This document shows, piece by piece, positions 33,988 to 42,994 of a stretch of DNA of 64,000 nt. Location: positions 372,001 through 436,000 of the forward strand of contig NZ_JAFKON010000003.1 of the NCBI RefSeq assembly GCF_022803015.1, read 5' to 3'. Positions within the stretch are counted from its first letter, which is position 1; each line of letters starts with the position of its first letter. The position numbers and the translations under genes are program-made. The notes beneath the pieces were generated by a model. It did no database searches. It was not told where the DNA came from and was given only the letters and a program-made list of their open reading frames with translations. The stretch comes from Arthrobacter humicola. Lineage in GTDB: Bacteria; Actinomycetota; Actinomycetes; Actinomycetales; Micrococcaceae.

Positions 33988-36900
33988 CTAGTTATCCAGG
34001 CACGTCGGGCCGAGCAGCACCTTCAAGTCGCCGAACAGTGACGGGCTCGGGTTGACGCGCAGGTGCACCGGCAGGCCCATGACCTCCACCCGGGTGTCGC
34101 CCTGCAGGTGCAGGCGGACCTCCGAATTTCCGCGGTGCGTGCGCAGCACGTCGCCCAGCTCAGTGACCACGGCCTCGGTGGCCTTGTGCGTGGCCATGGT
34201 GATCACCACTGGCCCGTTCTGGCTGTCGCTGAGGTCCGGCACGGAGAGTTCCATGCAGTTCAAGGTGACGGCGCCGTCGTCGCGCCGCTGCAGCCGGCCC
34301 TTGACCACCACGATCAGGTCCTCCGCGAGCACCGAGGCGATGGGGCCGTAAACCTGGCCGAAGAACATGACCTCCATGGAACCGGCGAGGTCCTCGATTT
34401 CGGCCCGGGCGTAGGCGTTGCCGCTGGCCTTGGCGATCCGTCGGCTGAGCGAGGTGATCATGCCGGCGATGGTCACGATCGAGCCGTCCGGCGGGCCGTC
34501 TTCGGCGATGATCGAGGTGATCGACCGGTCGGCGTGCTGGCTCAGGAGCCCTTCCAGTCCCTGCAGCGGGTGGTCGGAGACGTAGAGGCCGAGCATGTCG
34601 CGCTCGAACGCCAGTTTGTCCTTCTTCTCCCATTCCGGCAGGTCCGGGATCTCAGTGCTGAGCGACGCCTCGGGCTCCTGGTCCTCAAAGCCGGCGAAGA
34701 GGTCGAACTGGCCGATCGCCTCGTTGCGCTTGAGGGTGATGACGGAGTCGATCGCTTCTTCATGGATCATGGCCAGGGCCCGCCGGGGGTGGCCGAGCGA
34801 GTCGAAGGCACCGGCCTTGATCAGGGATTCGATGGTGCGCTTGTTGCAGACCACTGCCGGGACCTTCAGGAGGTAGTCCTTGAAGGAGGCGTAGGCGCCT
34901 TCTTTTTCGCGCGCCGCCACCATGGCTTCGACGGCGTTCACGCCGACGTTGCGGATGGCGCCCATGCCGAAGCGGATGTCGGTGCCCACCGGGGTGAAGT
35001 TGAGGGCTGACTCGTTGACGTCGGGCGGCAGCACCGTGATGCCCATACGCCGGCATTCGTTGAGGTAGATCGCCGACTTGTCCTTGTCATCGCCCACCGA
35101 GGTCAGCAGGGCAGCCATGTACTCCGGCGCGTAGTGCGCCTTCAGGTACGCGGTCCAGTAGGAGATCACGCCGTAGGCGGCCGAGTGCGCCTTGTTGAAG
35201 GCGTAGTCGGAGAACGGCAGCAGGATGTCCCAGAGGGTCTTGACCGCGGCCATGGAATAGCCGTTGTCCTGCATGCCCTGGGAGAAGCCGGCGAACTGCT
35301 TGTCCAGCTCGGATTTCTTCTTCTTGCCCATGGCGCGGCGCAGGATATCGGCCTGGCCCAGGGTGTAGCCGGCGAGCTTCTGCGCCACGGCCATGACCTG
35401 CTCCTGGTACACGATCAGCCCGTAGGTCCCGCCGAGGATTTCGGACAGCGGTTCCTCGAGCTCCGGGTGGATCGGGATGACTTCCTGGATCTTGTTCTTG
35501 CGCAGCGCGTAGTCGGTGTGCGCGTTGGCGCCCATGGGTCCGGGCCGGTAGAGGGCCAGCACGGCGGAGATGTCTTCGAAGTTGTCGGGCTTCATCAGCT
35601 TGAGCAGGGACCGCATGGGGCCGCCGTCGAGCTGGAAGACGCCCAGCGTGTCTCCGCGGGCCAGCAGCTCGTAGGACGCCGTGTCATCCAACTCGAGCGT
35701 CTCGAGGTCGAGCTCGATGCCGCGGTTCATTTTGATGTTTTCCAGGGCATCGGAAATGATCGTCAGGTTTCGCAGCCCGAGGAAGTCCATCTTGATCAGG
35801 CCGAGGCCCTCGGACGTCGGGTAGTCGAACTGGGTGATGACCTGGCCGTCCTGGAAGCGGCGCATGATCGGGATCACGTCGATGATGGGGTCCGAGGACA
35901 TGATGACGCCGGCGGCGTGCACGCCCCATTGCCGCTTCAGGCCCTCGATGCCCAGCGCCGTCTCGAAGACCTTGGCGGCCTCCGGGTCGGTGCTGATGAG
36001 CTGGCGGAAGTCGCCGGCCTCGCTGTAGCGCTTGGACTGGGGGTTCTGAATGTCGGCCAGGGGGATGTCCTTGGCCATGACCGCCGGCGGCAGCGCCTTG
36101 GTCAGCTGCTCGCCCATGCTGAACGGGTAGCCCAGCACACGGGAAGAGTCCTTGAGGGCCTGCTTGGTCTTGATGGTGCCGTAGGTGACGATCATCGCCA
36201 CGCGCTCGTCGCCATATTTGCGCGTGACGTAGTCGATCACTTCGGAGCGGCGCCGGTCATCGAAGTCGACGTCGAAGTCAGGCATGGAGACGCGGTCCGG
36301 GTTGAGGAAGCGCTCGAAGATCAGGCCGTGGTGCAGCGGGTCCAGGTCGGTGATGCGCATGGCGTAGGCCACCATGGAGCCGGCACCGGAGCCACGCCCG
36401 GGACCGACCCGGATGCCGTTGTTCTTGGCCCAGTTGATGAAGTCGGCGACGACGAGGAAGTAGCCCGGGAAGCCCATCGAGGTGATGACTTCGAGTTCAT
36501 AGTCCGCCTGCTTGCGGACCTTGTCCGGGATGCCCTGGGGATAGCGGTAGCGGAGTCCCTTGTCGACCTCCTTGACAAGCCAGGACGTTTCGTCCTCCCC
36601 CTCCGGGCAGGGGAACCGGGGCATGTAGTTGGCGCCGGTGTTGAAGGAAACTTCGCAGCGTTCGGCGATCAGGAGCGTGTTGTCGCACGCCTCGGGGTGG
36701 TCGCGGAACAGTTCGCGCATTTCCTGCGGTGACTTCAGGTAGTAGCCGCTGCCGGAGAAGGCGAAGCGCGAGCCGCCGTTGTCGTAGGTCGGCTCCAGGA
36801 GGGTGGAACCGGACTGGATGGCCAGGAGGGCCTCATGCGCCTTGGCGTCGTGCTCGTGCGTGTAGTGCAGGTCGTTGGTGGCCACCAGCGGCAGATTCAG

Positions 36901-37545
36901 GTCTTTGGCCAGGCGCAGCAGGTCACCGGTGACGCGCCGCTCGATGTCCAGGCCGTGGTCCATGAGCTCACAGAAGTAGTTCTCGGCCCCGAAGATGTCG
37001 CGGAACTCCGCCGCGGCCTCCACGGCTTCGCGGTACTGGCCGAGCCGCAGCCGGGTCTGGACCTCGCCGGACGGGCACCCGGTGGTGGCGATGAGCCCTT
37101 CCGAGTAGGTGTTCAGCAGCTCGCGGTCCAGCCGGGGCCATTTGCCGAAGACCGAGTCCAGCGAGGCGATCGAGGAGGCCCGGAAAAGGTTCCGCATGCC
37201 CACGTTGTTGTAGCTGAGGAGGGTCATGTGCGTGTACGAGCCGCCGCCGGAGATGTCGTCCTTGCGCTGGTGCTCCTCGCCCCAGCGCACACGGGTCTTG
37301 TCCGTGCGGGCGGTCCCGGGAGTCACATAGGCTTCGACGCCGATGATGGGCCTGATGCCCTGGTCTGTTGCGCGCTTCCAGAAGTCGAAGGCGCCGAACA
37401 GGTAGCCGTGGTCGGTCGTGGCGAGGGCCGGCATGCCGAGCCGTTCGGTTTCGTCGAACAGCTCACCGAGCCGGGCGGCACCGTCCAGCATCGAGTACTC
37501 GGTGTGGTTGTGGAGATGGACAAACGAGTCGTTGCTGGAAGTCAC
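33988..37545 (-). CDS. dnaE: DNA polymerase III subunit alpha DnaE
   Basis: 1185-residue replicative polymerase. Order seen: PHP domain (FVHLHNHTEYSMLDGAA at residue 8), palm with the catalytic aspartates in MPDFDVDFDDRRR (about 420), fingers, thumb, (HhH)2 region and an OB fold (GSIVTIAGMITSLSRR, about 1010), then a short C-terminal tail. The length matches actinobacterial DnaE1, the main replicative enzyme, rather than the shorter DnaE2/ImuC. The GTG start at 37545 follows TAGAAT by six bases, so the message is probably leaderless. Confidence 0.98.
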   Translation of the reverse strand: MTSSNDSFVHLHNHTEYSMLDGAARLGELFDETERLGMPALATTDHGYLFGAFDFWKRATDQGIRPIIGVEAYVTPGTARTDKTRVRWGEEHQRKDDISGGGSYTHMTLLSYNNVGMRNLFRASSIASLDSVFGKWPRLDRELLNTYSEGLIATTGCPSGEVQTRLRLGQYREAVEAAAEFRDIFGAENYFCELMDHGLDIERRVTGDLLRLAKDLNLPLVATNDLHYTHEHDAKAHEALLAIQSGSTLLEPTYDNGGSRFAFSGSGYYLKSPQEMRELFRDHPEACDNTLLIAERCEVSFNTGANYMPRFPCPEGEDETSWLVKEVDKGLRYRYPQGIPDKVRKQADYELEVITSMGFPGYFLVVADFINWAKNNGIRVGPGRGSGAGSMVAYAMRITDLDPLHHGLIFERFLNPDRVSMPDFDVDFDDRRRSEVIDYVTRKYGDERVAMIVTYGTIKTKQALKDSSRVLGYPFSMGEQLTKALPPAVMAKDIPLADIQNPQSKRYSEAGDFRQLISTDPEAAKVFETALGIEGLKRQWGVHAAGVIMSSDPIIDVIPIMRRFQDGQVITQFDYPTSEGLGLIKMDFLGLRNLTIISDALENIKMNRGIELDLETLELDDTASYELLARGDTLGVFQLDGGPMRSLLKLMKPDNFEDISAVLALYRPGPMGANAHTDYALRKNKIQEVIPIHPELEEPLSEILGGTYGLIVYQEQVMAVAQKLAGYTLGQADILRRAMGKKKKSELDKQFAGFSQGMQDNGYSMAAVKTLWDILLPFSDYAFNKAHSAAYGVISYWTAYLKAHYAPEYMAALLTSVGDDKDKSAIYLNECRRMGITVLPPDVNESALNFTPVGTDIRFGMGAIRNVGVNAVEAMVAAREKEGAYASFKDYLLKVPAVVCNKRTIESLIKAGAFDSLGHPRRALAMIHEEAIDSVITLKRNEAIGQFDLFAGFEDQEPEASLSTEIPDLPEWEKKDKLAFERDMLGLYVSDHPLQGLEGLLSQHADRSITSIIAEDGPPDGSIVTIAGMITSLSRRIAKASGNAYARAEIEDLAGSMEVMFFGQVYGPIASVLAEDLIVVVKGRLQRRDDGAVTLNCMELSVPDLSDSQNGPVVITMATHKATEAVVTELGDVLRTHRGNSEVRLHLQGDTRVEVMGLPVHLRVNPSPSLFGDLKVLLGPTCLDN

Positions 37546-37551
37546 CGCACC

Positions 37552-37557
37552 ATTCTA
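37552..37557 (-). promoter_or_regulatory. -10 box of dnaE (leaderless)
   Basis: TAGAAT on the minus strand, 6 nt before the GTG at 37545. Confidence 0.5.
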
Positions 37558-37612
37558 GTGCCGTGCCACGACGGCGGCGTGCAGCCACGGCGGTCGGGAC
37601 GGAACGGCGGCA

Positions 37613-37653
37613 ACGGGCGGCCCGCCAGAACCCCGTGGATTCAGGCCGCCCGT
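37613..37653 (-). terminator. Possible terminator after pseudouridine synthase gene
   Basis: 10-bp arms ACGGGCGGCC/GGCCGCCCGT with a 21-nt loop and no U-run; lies 11 bp after the stop at 37664. Confidence 0.35.
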
Positions 37654-37663
37654 GCCGTGCGGC

Positions 37664-38665
37664 TCAGGCGTTTCCGGACTCCAGGACCGTCAGCGCGTAC
37701 TGCAGGTCCTGCGGGTACTCGCTGGCGACGGTAACCCGCTCCCCTGTCCGCGGGTGGTCGAAGGACAGTTCCCGGGCGTGCAGCCACTGCCGGGTGAGGC
37801 CGAGGGTGGCGGCCAGCCTCGGGTCAGCACCGTAGGTGAGGTCACCGGCGCAGGGGTGGCGCAGGGCCGAGAAATGCACGCGGATCTGGTGGGTGCGGCC
37901 CGTCTCGAGGTGCACCTCCACGAGTGAAGCTTTCCCGAAAGCTTCCAGGACCTCATAGTGCGTCACCGAATCACGGCCGTCCTCGGTCACGGCAAACCGC
38001 CAGTCATGGCCCGGGTGCCGGCCGATGGGCGCGTCGATGGTGCCCGCCAGCGGATCGGGAAGGCCCTGGACGACGGCGTGGTAGACCTTGTCCACGGTGC
38101 GCTCCTTGAAGGCCCGCTTGAGCACGGTGTAGGCATTTTCGGTCTTGGCCACCACCATGACACCGGAAGTGCCGACGTCGAGCCGGTGGACGATGCCGGC
38201 GCGCTCCGGGGCGCCCGACGTCGAAATCCGGTAGCCGAGCCCGGCGAGGCCACCCACCACCGTGGGCCCCACCCAGCCGGGCGAGGGGTGCGCGGCCACA
38301 CCGACCGGTTTGTCGATGACCACAAATTCGTCATCGTCCAGCAGGATCCACAGGTCGTCCACTACTTCCTCCACGATTTCCAGGGGGTCCCTGCGGTCCG
38401 GCACCACGACCTCGAGCACGGTGCCCAGGGTGAGTTTGAGGGACTTCCCGACCTTCCCTGCGTTGCTGGTGACGTTGCCTTCGGCGATCAGGACGGCGGC
38501 CTGGGAGCGGGAGATGTCCATCAGCCTGGCCAATCCGGCGTCCACACGGGAACCGGCGAGGTCCTCCGTGACGGTGAAGCGGTGGTGCCCGGCGGGTGCG
38601 GTGCCGGCTTCGCTGGCCATGTCGGCCGCCATGTCAGCGGCGTTTCCTGAGGCAGTCTCAGACAT
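37664..38665 (-). CDS. RluA-family pseudouridine synthase (RluD-like)
   Basis: 333-residue RNA-modifying enzyme. An N-terminal S4 RNA-binding domain ([24 protein letters not shown], about 32-90) precedes the catalytic domain with [15 protein letters not shown], whose Asp is the nucleophile, and GRTHQIRVH near the end. The gene order lspA then rluD is conserved in actinobacteria and many Firmicutes. It overlaps lspA by 8 bp, so the two are co-translated. Substrate is probably 23S rRNA, but this cannot be fixed from sequence alone. Confidence 0.94.
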   Translation of the reverse strand: MSETASGNAADMAADMASEAGTAPAGHHRFTVTEDLAGSRVDAGLARLMDISRSQAAVLIAEGNVTSNAGKVGKSLKLTLGTVLEVVVPDRRDPLEIVEEVVDDLWILLDDDEFVVIDKPVGVAAHPSPGWVGPTVVGGLAGLGYRISTSGAPERAGIVHRLDVGTSGVMVVAKTENAYTVLKRAFKERTVDKVYHAVVQGLPDPLAGTIDAPIGRHPGHDWRFAVTEDGRDSVTHYEVLEAFGKASLVEVHLETGRTHQIRVHFSALRHPCAGDLTYGADPRLAATLGLTRQWLHARELSFDHPRTGERVTVASEYPQDLQYALTVLESGNA

Positions 38666-39236
38666 CGTTAGCCACCGTATCCTTCGTGTGGCGTGAGCCG
38701 TCCAGGGAGATTCCGCGGAGCGTGAGCAGGCAGATGATCACGACGGCGGAGACGACGGCGGAGTCGGCGATGTTGAAGATCGCGAAGTTTGGCAGCTGGA
38801 TGAAGTCCACCACATGGCCCATCGCGAAGGACGGCTCGCGAAACAGCCGGTCCGTCAGGTTGCCGAGTGCGCCGCCGAGCAGCAGCCCCAGCGCCAGTGC
38901 CCACCAGAGCGAGCCGAGCTTGCGCAGCTGCAGCAGGATCGCGACAGACACGGCCGCCATGATGATCGTGAACACCCAGGTGACGTTCTCGCCGATCGAG
39001 AACGCCGCCCCCGAGTTGCGGATGTAGAACCAGTGCAGCAGCGGGGGAAGCACGGGGATCCGCTCACCCTCGGTCATGGTGGTCGTGACCCAGAGCTTGG
39101 TGAGCTGGTCGAACACGTAAGCGAAGACCGCGAAGGCAGCGAACAGGACAAACAGCTTTGCCCGCCGCGGACGGGCGCGCACGGGCTGTGCCGCCTCGAC
39201 GGGCTGCATGGCGTCTGGTGATGGTGCGTCAGTCAT
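38658..39236 (-). CDS. lspA: Lipoprotein signal peptidase LspA
   Basis: 192-residue membrane aspartyl protease that removes signal peptides from diacylglyceryl-modified prolipoproteins. Four membrane helices are visible (about 27-48, 83-100, 108-127, 165-183). The two catalytic aspartates lie in LGNLTDRLF and FNIADSAVV, and the IRNSGAAFS motif is present. The first ~25 residues are a polar extension common in actinobacteria. One substrate in the window would be the lipoprotein at 62345. Confidence 0.97.
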   Translation of the reverse strand: MTDAPSPDAMQPVEAAQPVRARPRRAKLFVLFAAFAVFAYVFDQLTKLWVTTTMTEGERIPVLPPLLHWFYIRNSGAAFSIGENVTWVFTIIMAAVSVAILLQLRKLGSLWWALALGLLLGGALGNLTDRLFREPSFAMGHVVDFIQLPNFAIFNIADSAVVSAVVIICLLTLRGISLDGSRHTKDTVANDV

Positions 39237-39331
39237 AGGGCTTTCGATCGGGAGCCAGTGCGGGGACCGGGTTCAGGTACCGGCAAGCGCCGGGCACCTG
39301 GGCCGGTGCCGGCACGTTGCGGGAAAAGGGA

Positions 39332-39368
39332 AAAGCCGGCGGCCGAGGAATCCTCAGCCACCGGCTTT
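39332..39368 (-). terminator. Terminator of the dcw cluster (after divIVA)
   Basis: AAAGCCGG...CCGGCTTT with a ~17-bp stem containing two G-U pairs; on the minus strand it is followed by TTTTCCCTTTTCCC. Confidence 0.8.
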
Positions 39369-39388
39369 CAGAATACTTGCTTTTTGCC

Positions 39389-40084
39389 CTAGCTGGCTTC
39401 GCCAACCTCGGGGGCCGCGACGGAGCCGCGGGCGTCCAGGTCGCGGAGCTGGCCTTCGATGTAGGCCTTCAGGCGTGAGCGGTAGTCGCGCTCGAAGCCG
39501 CGAAGCTGCTCGACCTTGCGTTCCAGGACGGAGCGCTGCTGCTCGAGGGCACCGAGGATCTTGCGGGACTTTTCCTGCGCATCGTTGACGAGGCTGCTGG
39601 CCTCGATCTGGGCTTCAGCGATGATCTTGTCCCGCTGCTGCTCGCCGTCGGCGACGTGCTTGTCGTGCATCTGCTGCGCCATGGCGAGCAGGCCGGCGGC
39701 GGACTCCGACGCCGGGGTGGCGGCGCTTCGTGCCGGCTCGACAACCTGGGCGGCCTTGGCAGCCTGCTCGGCTTCCTTCTTCTTGGCGGCTTCTGCGGCC
39801 GCCTTTGCCTTGGCCTCGGCCTCGGCCTTGGCGGTGTCTTCCTTCTCGGCCTTGACGGGTGCCGGGACCTTTTCCACCACGGGTGCGGCGGCTGCGGAGC
39901 TGGCAGGCGTGCCGGCGCCAGATTCGGCGAGCTTCTTGCGCAGCTCGTCGTTCTCCTGGTTCAGGCGCCGAAGTTCGACGACTATCTCGTCCAGGAAGTC
40001 GTCAACCTCGTCCTGGTCGTAGCCTTCGCGGAACTTGGTCGGCTGAAAGCGCTTGTTGACAACGTCTTCTGGCGTCAAAGCCAT
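39389..40084 (-). CDS. divIVA: DivIVA-domain cell-division protein (Wag31-like)
   Basis: 231-residue polar scaffold that binds curved membrane and directs polar growth and division in actinobacteria. The N-terminal DivIVA domain (DVVNKRFQPTKFREGYDQDEVDDFLDEI, residues 7-34, split here by its crossing motif KFREGYD) leads into a coiled coil. A long Ala/Lys/Glu-rich segment (about 60-120) separates it from a second coiled coil (about 130-215). GAGGTGA precedes the ATG. It is the last gene of the dcw cluster and has its own promoter candidate. Confidence 0.96.
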   Translation of the reverse strand: MALTPEDVVNKRFQPTKFREGYDQDEVDDFLDEIVVELRRLNQENDELRKKLAESGAGTPASSAAAAPVVEKVPAPVKAEKEDTAKAEAEAKAKAAAEAAKKKEAEQAAKAAQVVEPARSAATPASESAAGLLAMAQQMHDKHVADGEQQRDKIIAEAQIEASSLVNDAQEKSRKILGALEQQRSVLERKVEQLRGFERDYRSRLKAYIEGQLRDLDARGSVAAPEVGEAS

Positions 40085-40144
40085 CTGGTCACCTCGTTGG
40101 TCTAGTTAGTCAGTAGGCCTTCCGGCCGTCAAAACTACGGTACC

Positions 40145-40172
40145 TAAATATGGTCTGGTTCCTCTAATTCAA
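40145..40172 (-). promoter_or_regulatory. Promoter candidate of divIVA
   Basis: On the minus strand TTGAAT (40172-40167), 16 nt, TATTTA (40150-40145); about 60 bp before the start. Confidence 0.4.
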
Positions 40173-40250
40173 CACCGCAGTGTCAAACCGGAGATTTCTT
40201 TCGGTTTGGGCCTGGGCCCGGGCAGGTCGCTGCCCGGCTGCGGCTGCGGC

Positions 40251-40559
40251 CTATGCTGCGATCGGCTGGGCGTACACCAGGCCCTTGACGACCCACATCG
40301 CCACGCTCACGGCCACGAACAGCAGCAGGAAGCCGATGTCCAGCGACATTCCGCCCAGCCGCAGCGGCGGGATGAGCCGGCGGAGCAGCTTGAGGGGCTT
40401 GTCCGTGACCGAATACACAGCATGGGCTGTCACGAGTGCCAAACCGCGCGGCCGCCAGCTTCGGGCAAACATCTGCACCCAGTCGTAGACCAGGCGGATG
40501 ATCAATGCCACGAAAAAAAGCAACAGAACGATATAGACGAGCCCCAAAACAATTCCCAT
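40251..40559 (-). CDS. yggT: YggT-family membrane protein
   Basis: 102-residue membrane protein with a helix at each end (about 5-28 and 75-97) and the conserved PLRLGGMSLDIGFLL and TDKPLKLLRRLIPPLR segments between. YggT is encoded between sepF and divIVA in most actinobacteria and cyanobacteria and has been linked to division and osmotic tolerance. Its exact role is unsettled. The ribosome site is weak. Confidence 0.92.
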   Translation of the reverse strand: MGIVLGLVYIVLLLFFVALIIRLVYDWVQMFARSWRPRGLALVTAHAVYSVTDKPLKLLRRLIPPLRLGGMSLDIGFLLLFVAVSVAMWVVKGLVYAQPIAA

Positions 40560-40648
40560 GAGCTAACTCATATCTCCATGTTCATTCCGGATACCGAAGT
40601 GTCCTAAGGAAAGTGTCACTTCTATTTCAACACGGATAATTCCGCACG

Positions 40649-40677
40649 GATGCCAGGCAGGTGTCCCGCCTGGCATC
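40649..40677 (-). terminator. Hairpin after sepF
   Basis: 10-bp arms GATGCCAGGC/GCCTGGCATC, 9-nt loop, 19 bp after the sepF stop; no U-run, so it may be a processing or attenuation hairpin. Confidence 0.45.
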
Positions 40678-40695
40678 AGTACCGAATATTCGGGC

Positions 40696-41226
40696 CTAGC
40701 TCTGGTTGAAGAAACTAGCCTGCGTCTCGCTGACCTTCTTGTCATCGCCGATGACTTCGACGTACGACGGCGAGAGCAGGAAGACCTTGTTCGTCACCCG
40801 TTCGATGCTGCCGCGGAGGCCGAAAACAAGACCGGCGGAGAAGTCCACGAGGCGCTTGGCGTCAGCCTCGCCCATGTCGGTGACGTTCATGATGACGGGA
40901 ATGCCGTCGCGGAAGCTTTCGCCGATGAGCTTGGCGTCGTTGTACGACCGCGGATGGATGGTCGTGATTTGCCGGAGTCCGGTGGTCTCTTCGCGGCTCG
41001 ATGCCGCACGCTTGATGGGTGTCACAGGTGCGCGATATTCCTCTTCAGCGGCGTGAGGCTCTTCCCGGGGGACCTCGCGGACGGGCGCCGGAGCACGTCG
41101 TTCCTCGCGGTCCTGCTCCATGGATTCGTCCTCATCCTTGTGCGGTGTGGGGTGCTCAGACTCGTAGTGTTCGTCGCCGTCGGCGAGCCCAAGATAGATC
41201 ATTGTCTTGCGCAGAGCGCCAGCCAT
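40696..41226 (-). CDS. sepF: Cell division protein SepF
   Basis: 176-residue Z-ring membrane anchor, which in actinobacteria replaces FtsA. An N-terminal amphipathic segment ([15 protein letters not shown]) would bind membrane, an acidic/proline linker follows (about 20-80), then the conserved domain from about 85 with [23 protein letters not shown] and [20 protein letters not shown] that binds the FtsZ tail. AGGAG precedes the ATG. The FtsZ tail motif it needs is present in this window. Confidence 0.96.
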   Translation of the reverse strand: MAGALRKTMIYLGLADGDEHYESEHPTPHKDEDESMEQDREERRAPAPVREVPREEPHAAEEEYRAPVTPIKRAASSREETTGLRQITTIHPRSYNDAKLIGESFRDGIPVIMNVTDMGEADAKRLVDFSAGLVFGLRGSIERVTNKVFLLSPSYVEVIGDDKKVSETQASFFNQS

Positions 41227-41313
41227 GGTCGACTCCTAATCTTGTCCGTAAGCGGGCCGCTTAGTGACTAGACAGCCTTGGAATCCCCGCCATTACCTTC
41301 CAATATGTCGAAC

Positions 41314-42126
41314 TTACCGCAGGGCCGGACGCGGACCGAGAATATCGGAGCCAATGCGCAGGTGTGTCGCCCCGAAGCGGACGGCCTCTTCGAGGTCCTG
41401 GCTCATGCCGGCGGATATCCCCGTGGCGAACGGAAATTGTTCGGCCAGCCGCCCGGAAATGTCCGCCAGCTTTTCGAACGCAGCCGCCGGGTCCGCCCCG
41501 AGCGGGGCAACGGCCATGACGCCGGCGAGCCTCAGCCCACCGGCACCGGCGACCTGTTCGGCCAGCGCGGGGACTTCGCCGGGCGCCGCGCCGCCGCGGT
41601 GCGCCCCTTCGTCCTCAGCCAGGCTGACCTGGATGAAACAGTCCAGGGGCGGGCGGCCGGCGCGGTCGGCTTCGACGGCCATCGCCTTGGCCAGGGCCGA
41701 GGCCACGGCTTCCCGGTCCACGGAGTGCACGGCTGCGGCGTACTTCACCACGGATTTGGCCTTCTTGCTTTGGAGCTGGCCAATGAAGTGCCAGCTCAGG
41801 CCAAGGTCCTGAAGCTGCGCCGCCTTGTCCGCGGCCTCCTGGTCCCGGTTCTCCCCGACATCGGTGACCCCCAGCGACGCCAGCCGCCGGACGTCCAGCG
41901 CAGGATGGAACTTGGTGACGACGATCAGGCGCGGCGGCGCCGCCTGCCGGCCCGCGGCGGCCACGGCAGCGTCGATCCGGCGGCGGACGGCCGCGAGGTT
42001 CGCCTCCAGCTGGGCCAGGCGGGGGCCTTCCAGCGCGTCCGTTCGGCCCTCATGGCTCTCCCCCGGCGCCGTGACGGGCTGGACGGCGTGTACTTCCGGG
42101 CGCTGCGCCGGTTCAGTCATGGCCAT
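41314..42126 (-). CDS. PLP homeostasis protein YggS
   Basis: 270-residue pyridoxal-phosphate-binding barrel protein of the YggS/PROSC (YBL036C) family, involved in PLP supply. The PLP lysine lies in LIVVTKFHP (about 76), with the SVDREAVASAL, HFIGQLQSKK and MSQDLEEAVRFGATHLRIGS signatures after it. The first ~45 residues are an unusual extension. The start at 42126 has GGGAG upstream and overlaps pgeF by 14 bp; ATG at 42120 is equally possible. Confidence 0.92.
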   Translation of the reverse strand: MAMTEPAQRPEVHAVQPVTAPGESHEGRTDALEGPRLAQLEANLAAVRRRIDAAVAAAGRQAAPPRLIVVTKFHPALDVRRLASLGVTDVGENRDQEAADKAAQLQDLGLSWHFIGQLQSKKAKSVVKYAAAVHSVDREAVASALAKAMAVEADRAGRPPLDCFIQVSLAEDEGAHRGGAAPGEVPALAEQVAGAGGLRLAGVMAVAPLGADPAAAFEKLADISGRLAEQFPFATGISAGMSQDLEEAVRFGATHLRIGSDILGPRPALR

Positions 42127-42880
42127 GCTCCCTTTTCCCGTCAGCCCCGTCAGTCCCGTGGGTGCCGTCCGACCAAGCCAGCCCGGCGAAGCGGCCGGTG
42201 TGGCTGTTGCGGCGGTAGGAGAAGAGGGTGTCGTCCTCGAGGGTGCATCCCCCGGAGTATTCGATCGCGACGCCCGCAGCTTCCAGCTGGCTCCGCACTC
42301 CGGCCGGCAGGTCCAGGCCAGGGGTGCCGGTAGAGGTGGTGCACCAGGTGGCAGGTACGGCCGCGGCAACGTCCGCGCGAAGGCTGCCGGGGACCTCATA
42401 GCAGCGCCCGCAGACCGAGGGGCCCACCCAGGCGCTGATGTGGTCCGCACCGAGCTCCCGGAGGCGGGCCACGGCCGCTGGCACCACCCCGGCGGCGACG
42501 CCTGGCCGCCCGGCGTGGACGACGCCCAGTACCGGCGCCCCGGCCGGATCCTCGCCGACCAGCACCACCGGCACGCAGTCGGCCACCAGGACGGCCAGCG
42601 GCTCGGTCAGGGAGACCATGGCATCGGCCGTGGGCGCGGCCGGACCTTCGCCCGCGGAGTCCGCGGCCGTGGACCCAACGATGGTGGCGACGTCACTGCC
42701 GTGGACCTGGTTTATGTACCGGAAAGAGCGCCCGCCGAGCCCGGCGGCCGCTTCGAGCTCCGCGCGTCGTCGGCGGACCGCCGCGGGGTCATCACCGACA
42801 TGCAGTGCCAGGTTCCCGGCTCCGGCATCGGTGAAAGCCACCCATACGCCCGGCCGGACTTCAGCCCGCCAGCAAAACAA
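42113..42880 (-). CDS. pgeF: Laccase-domain protein PgeF (YfiH)
   Basis: 255-residue Cu/Zn-binding protein that in E. coli edits misincorporated amino acids in peptidoglycan precursors. Metal-binding motifs are seen: NQVHGSDV (His), VADCVPVVL (Cys) and VVHAGRPGVAAG (His), followed by PSVCGRCYEV. The usual HAGWRG reads HAGRPG here. Start is uncertain: TTG at 42880 directly follows an in-frame stop, and GTG at 42847 is the next choice. It lies between ftsZ and yggS as in other actinobacteria, separated from ftsZ by a terminator. Confidence 0.88.
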   Translation of the reverse strand: MFCWRAEVRPGVWVAFTDAGAGNLALHVGDDPAAVRRRRAELEAAAGLGGRSFRYINQVHGSDVATIVGSTAADSAGEGPAAPTADAMVSLTEPLAVLVADCVPVVLVGEDPAGAPVLGVVHAGRPGVAAGVVPAAVARLRELGADHISAWVGPSVCGRCYEVPGSLRADVAAAVPATWCTTSTGTPGLDLPAGVRSQLEAAGVAIEYSGGCTLEDDTLFSYRRNSHTGRFAGLAWSDGTHGTDGADGKREHGHD

Positions 42881-42948
42881 TCACAACACCGCCATCAACA
42901 TGTCCGGAATACCTGCGTTCATAGAATCCACCGTAACCCGCCGCAAAG

Positions 42949-42982
42949 CAGCATGGCACCGCCGGACGGCGGTGCCATGCTG
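42949..42982 (-). terminator. Strong hairpin terminator after ftsZ
   Basis: 15-bp perfect stem (42949-42963 with 42968-42982) and 4-nt loop, 12 bp after the ftsZ stop; only a short TTT follows, so read-through into pgeF is likely. Confidence 0.75.
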
Positions 42983-42994
42983 GAGCGGAACTGT

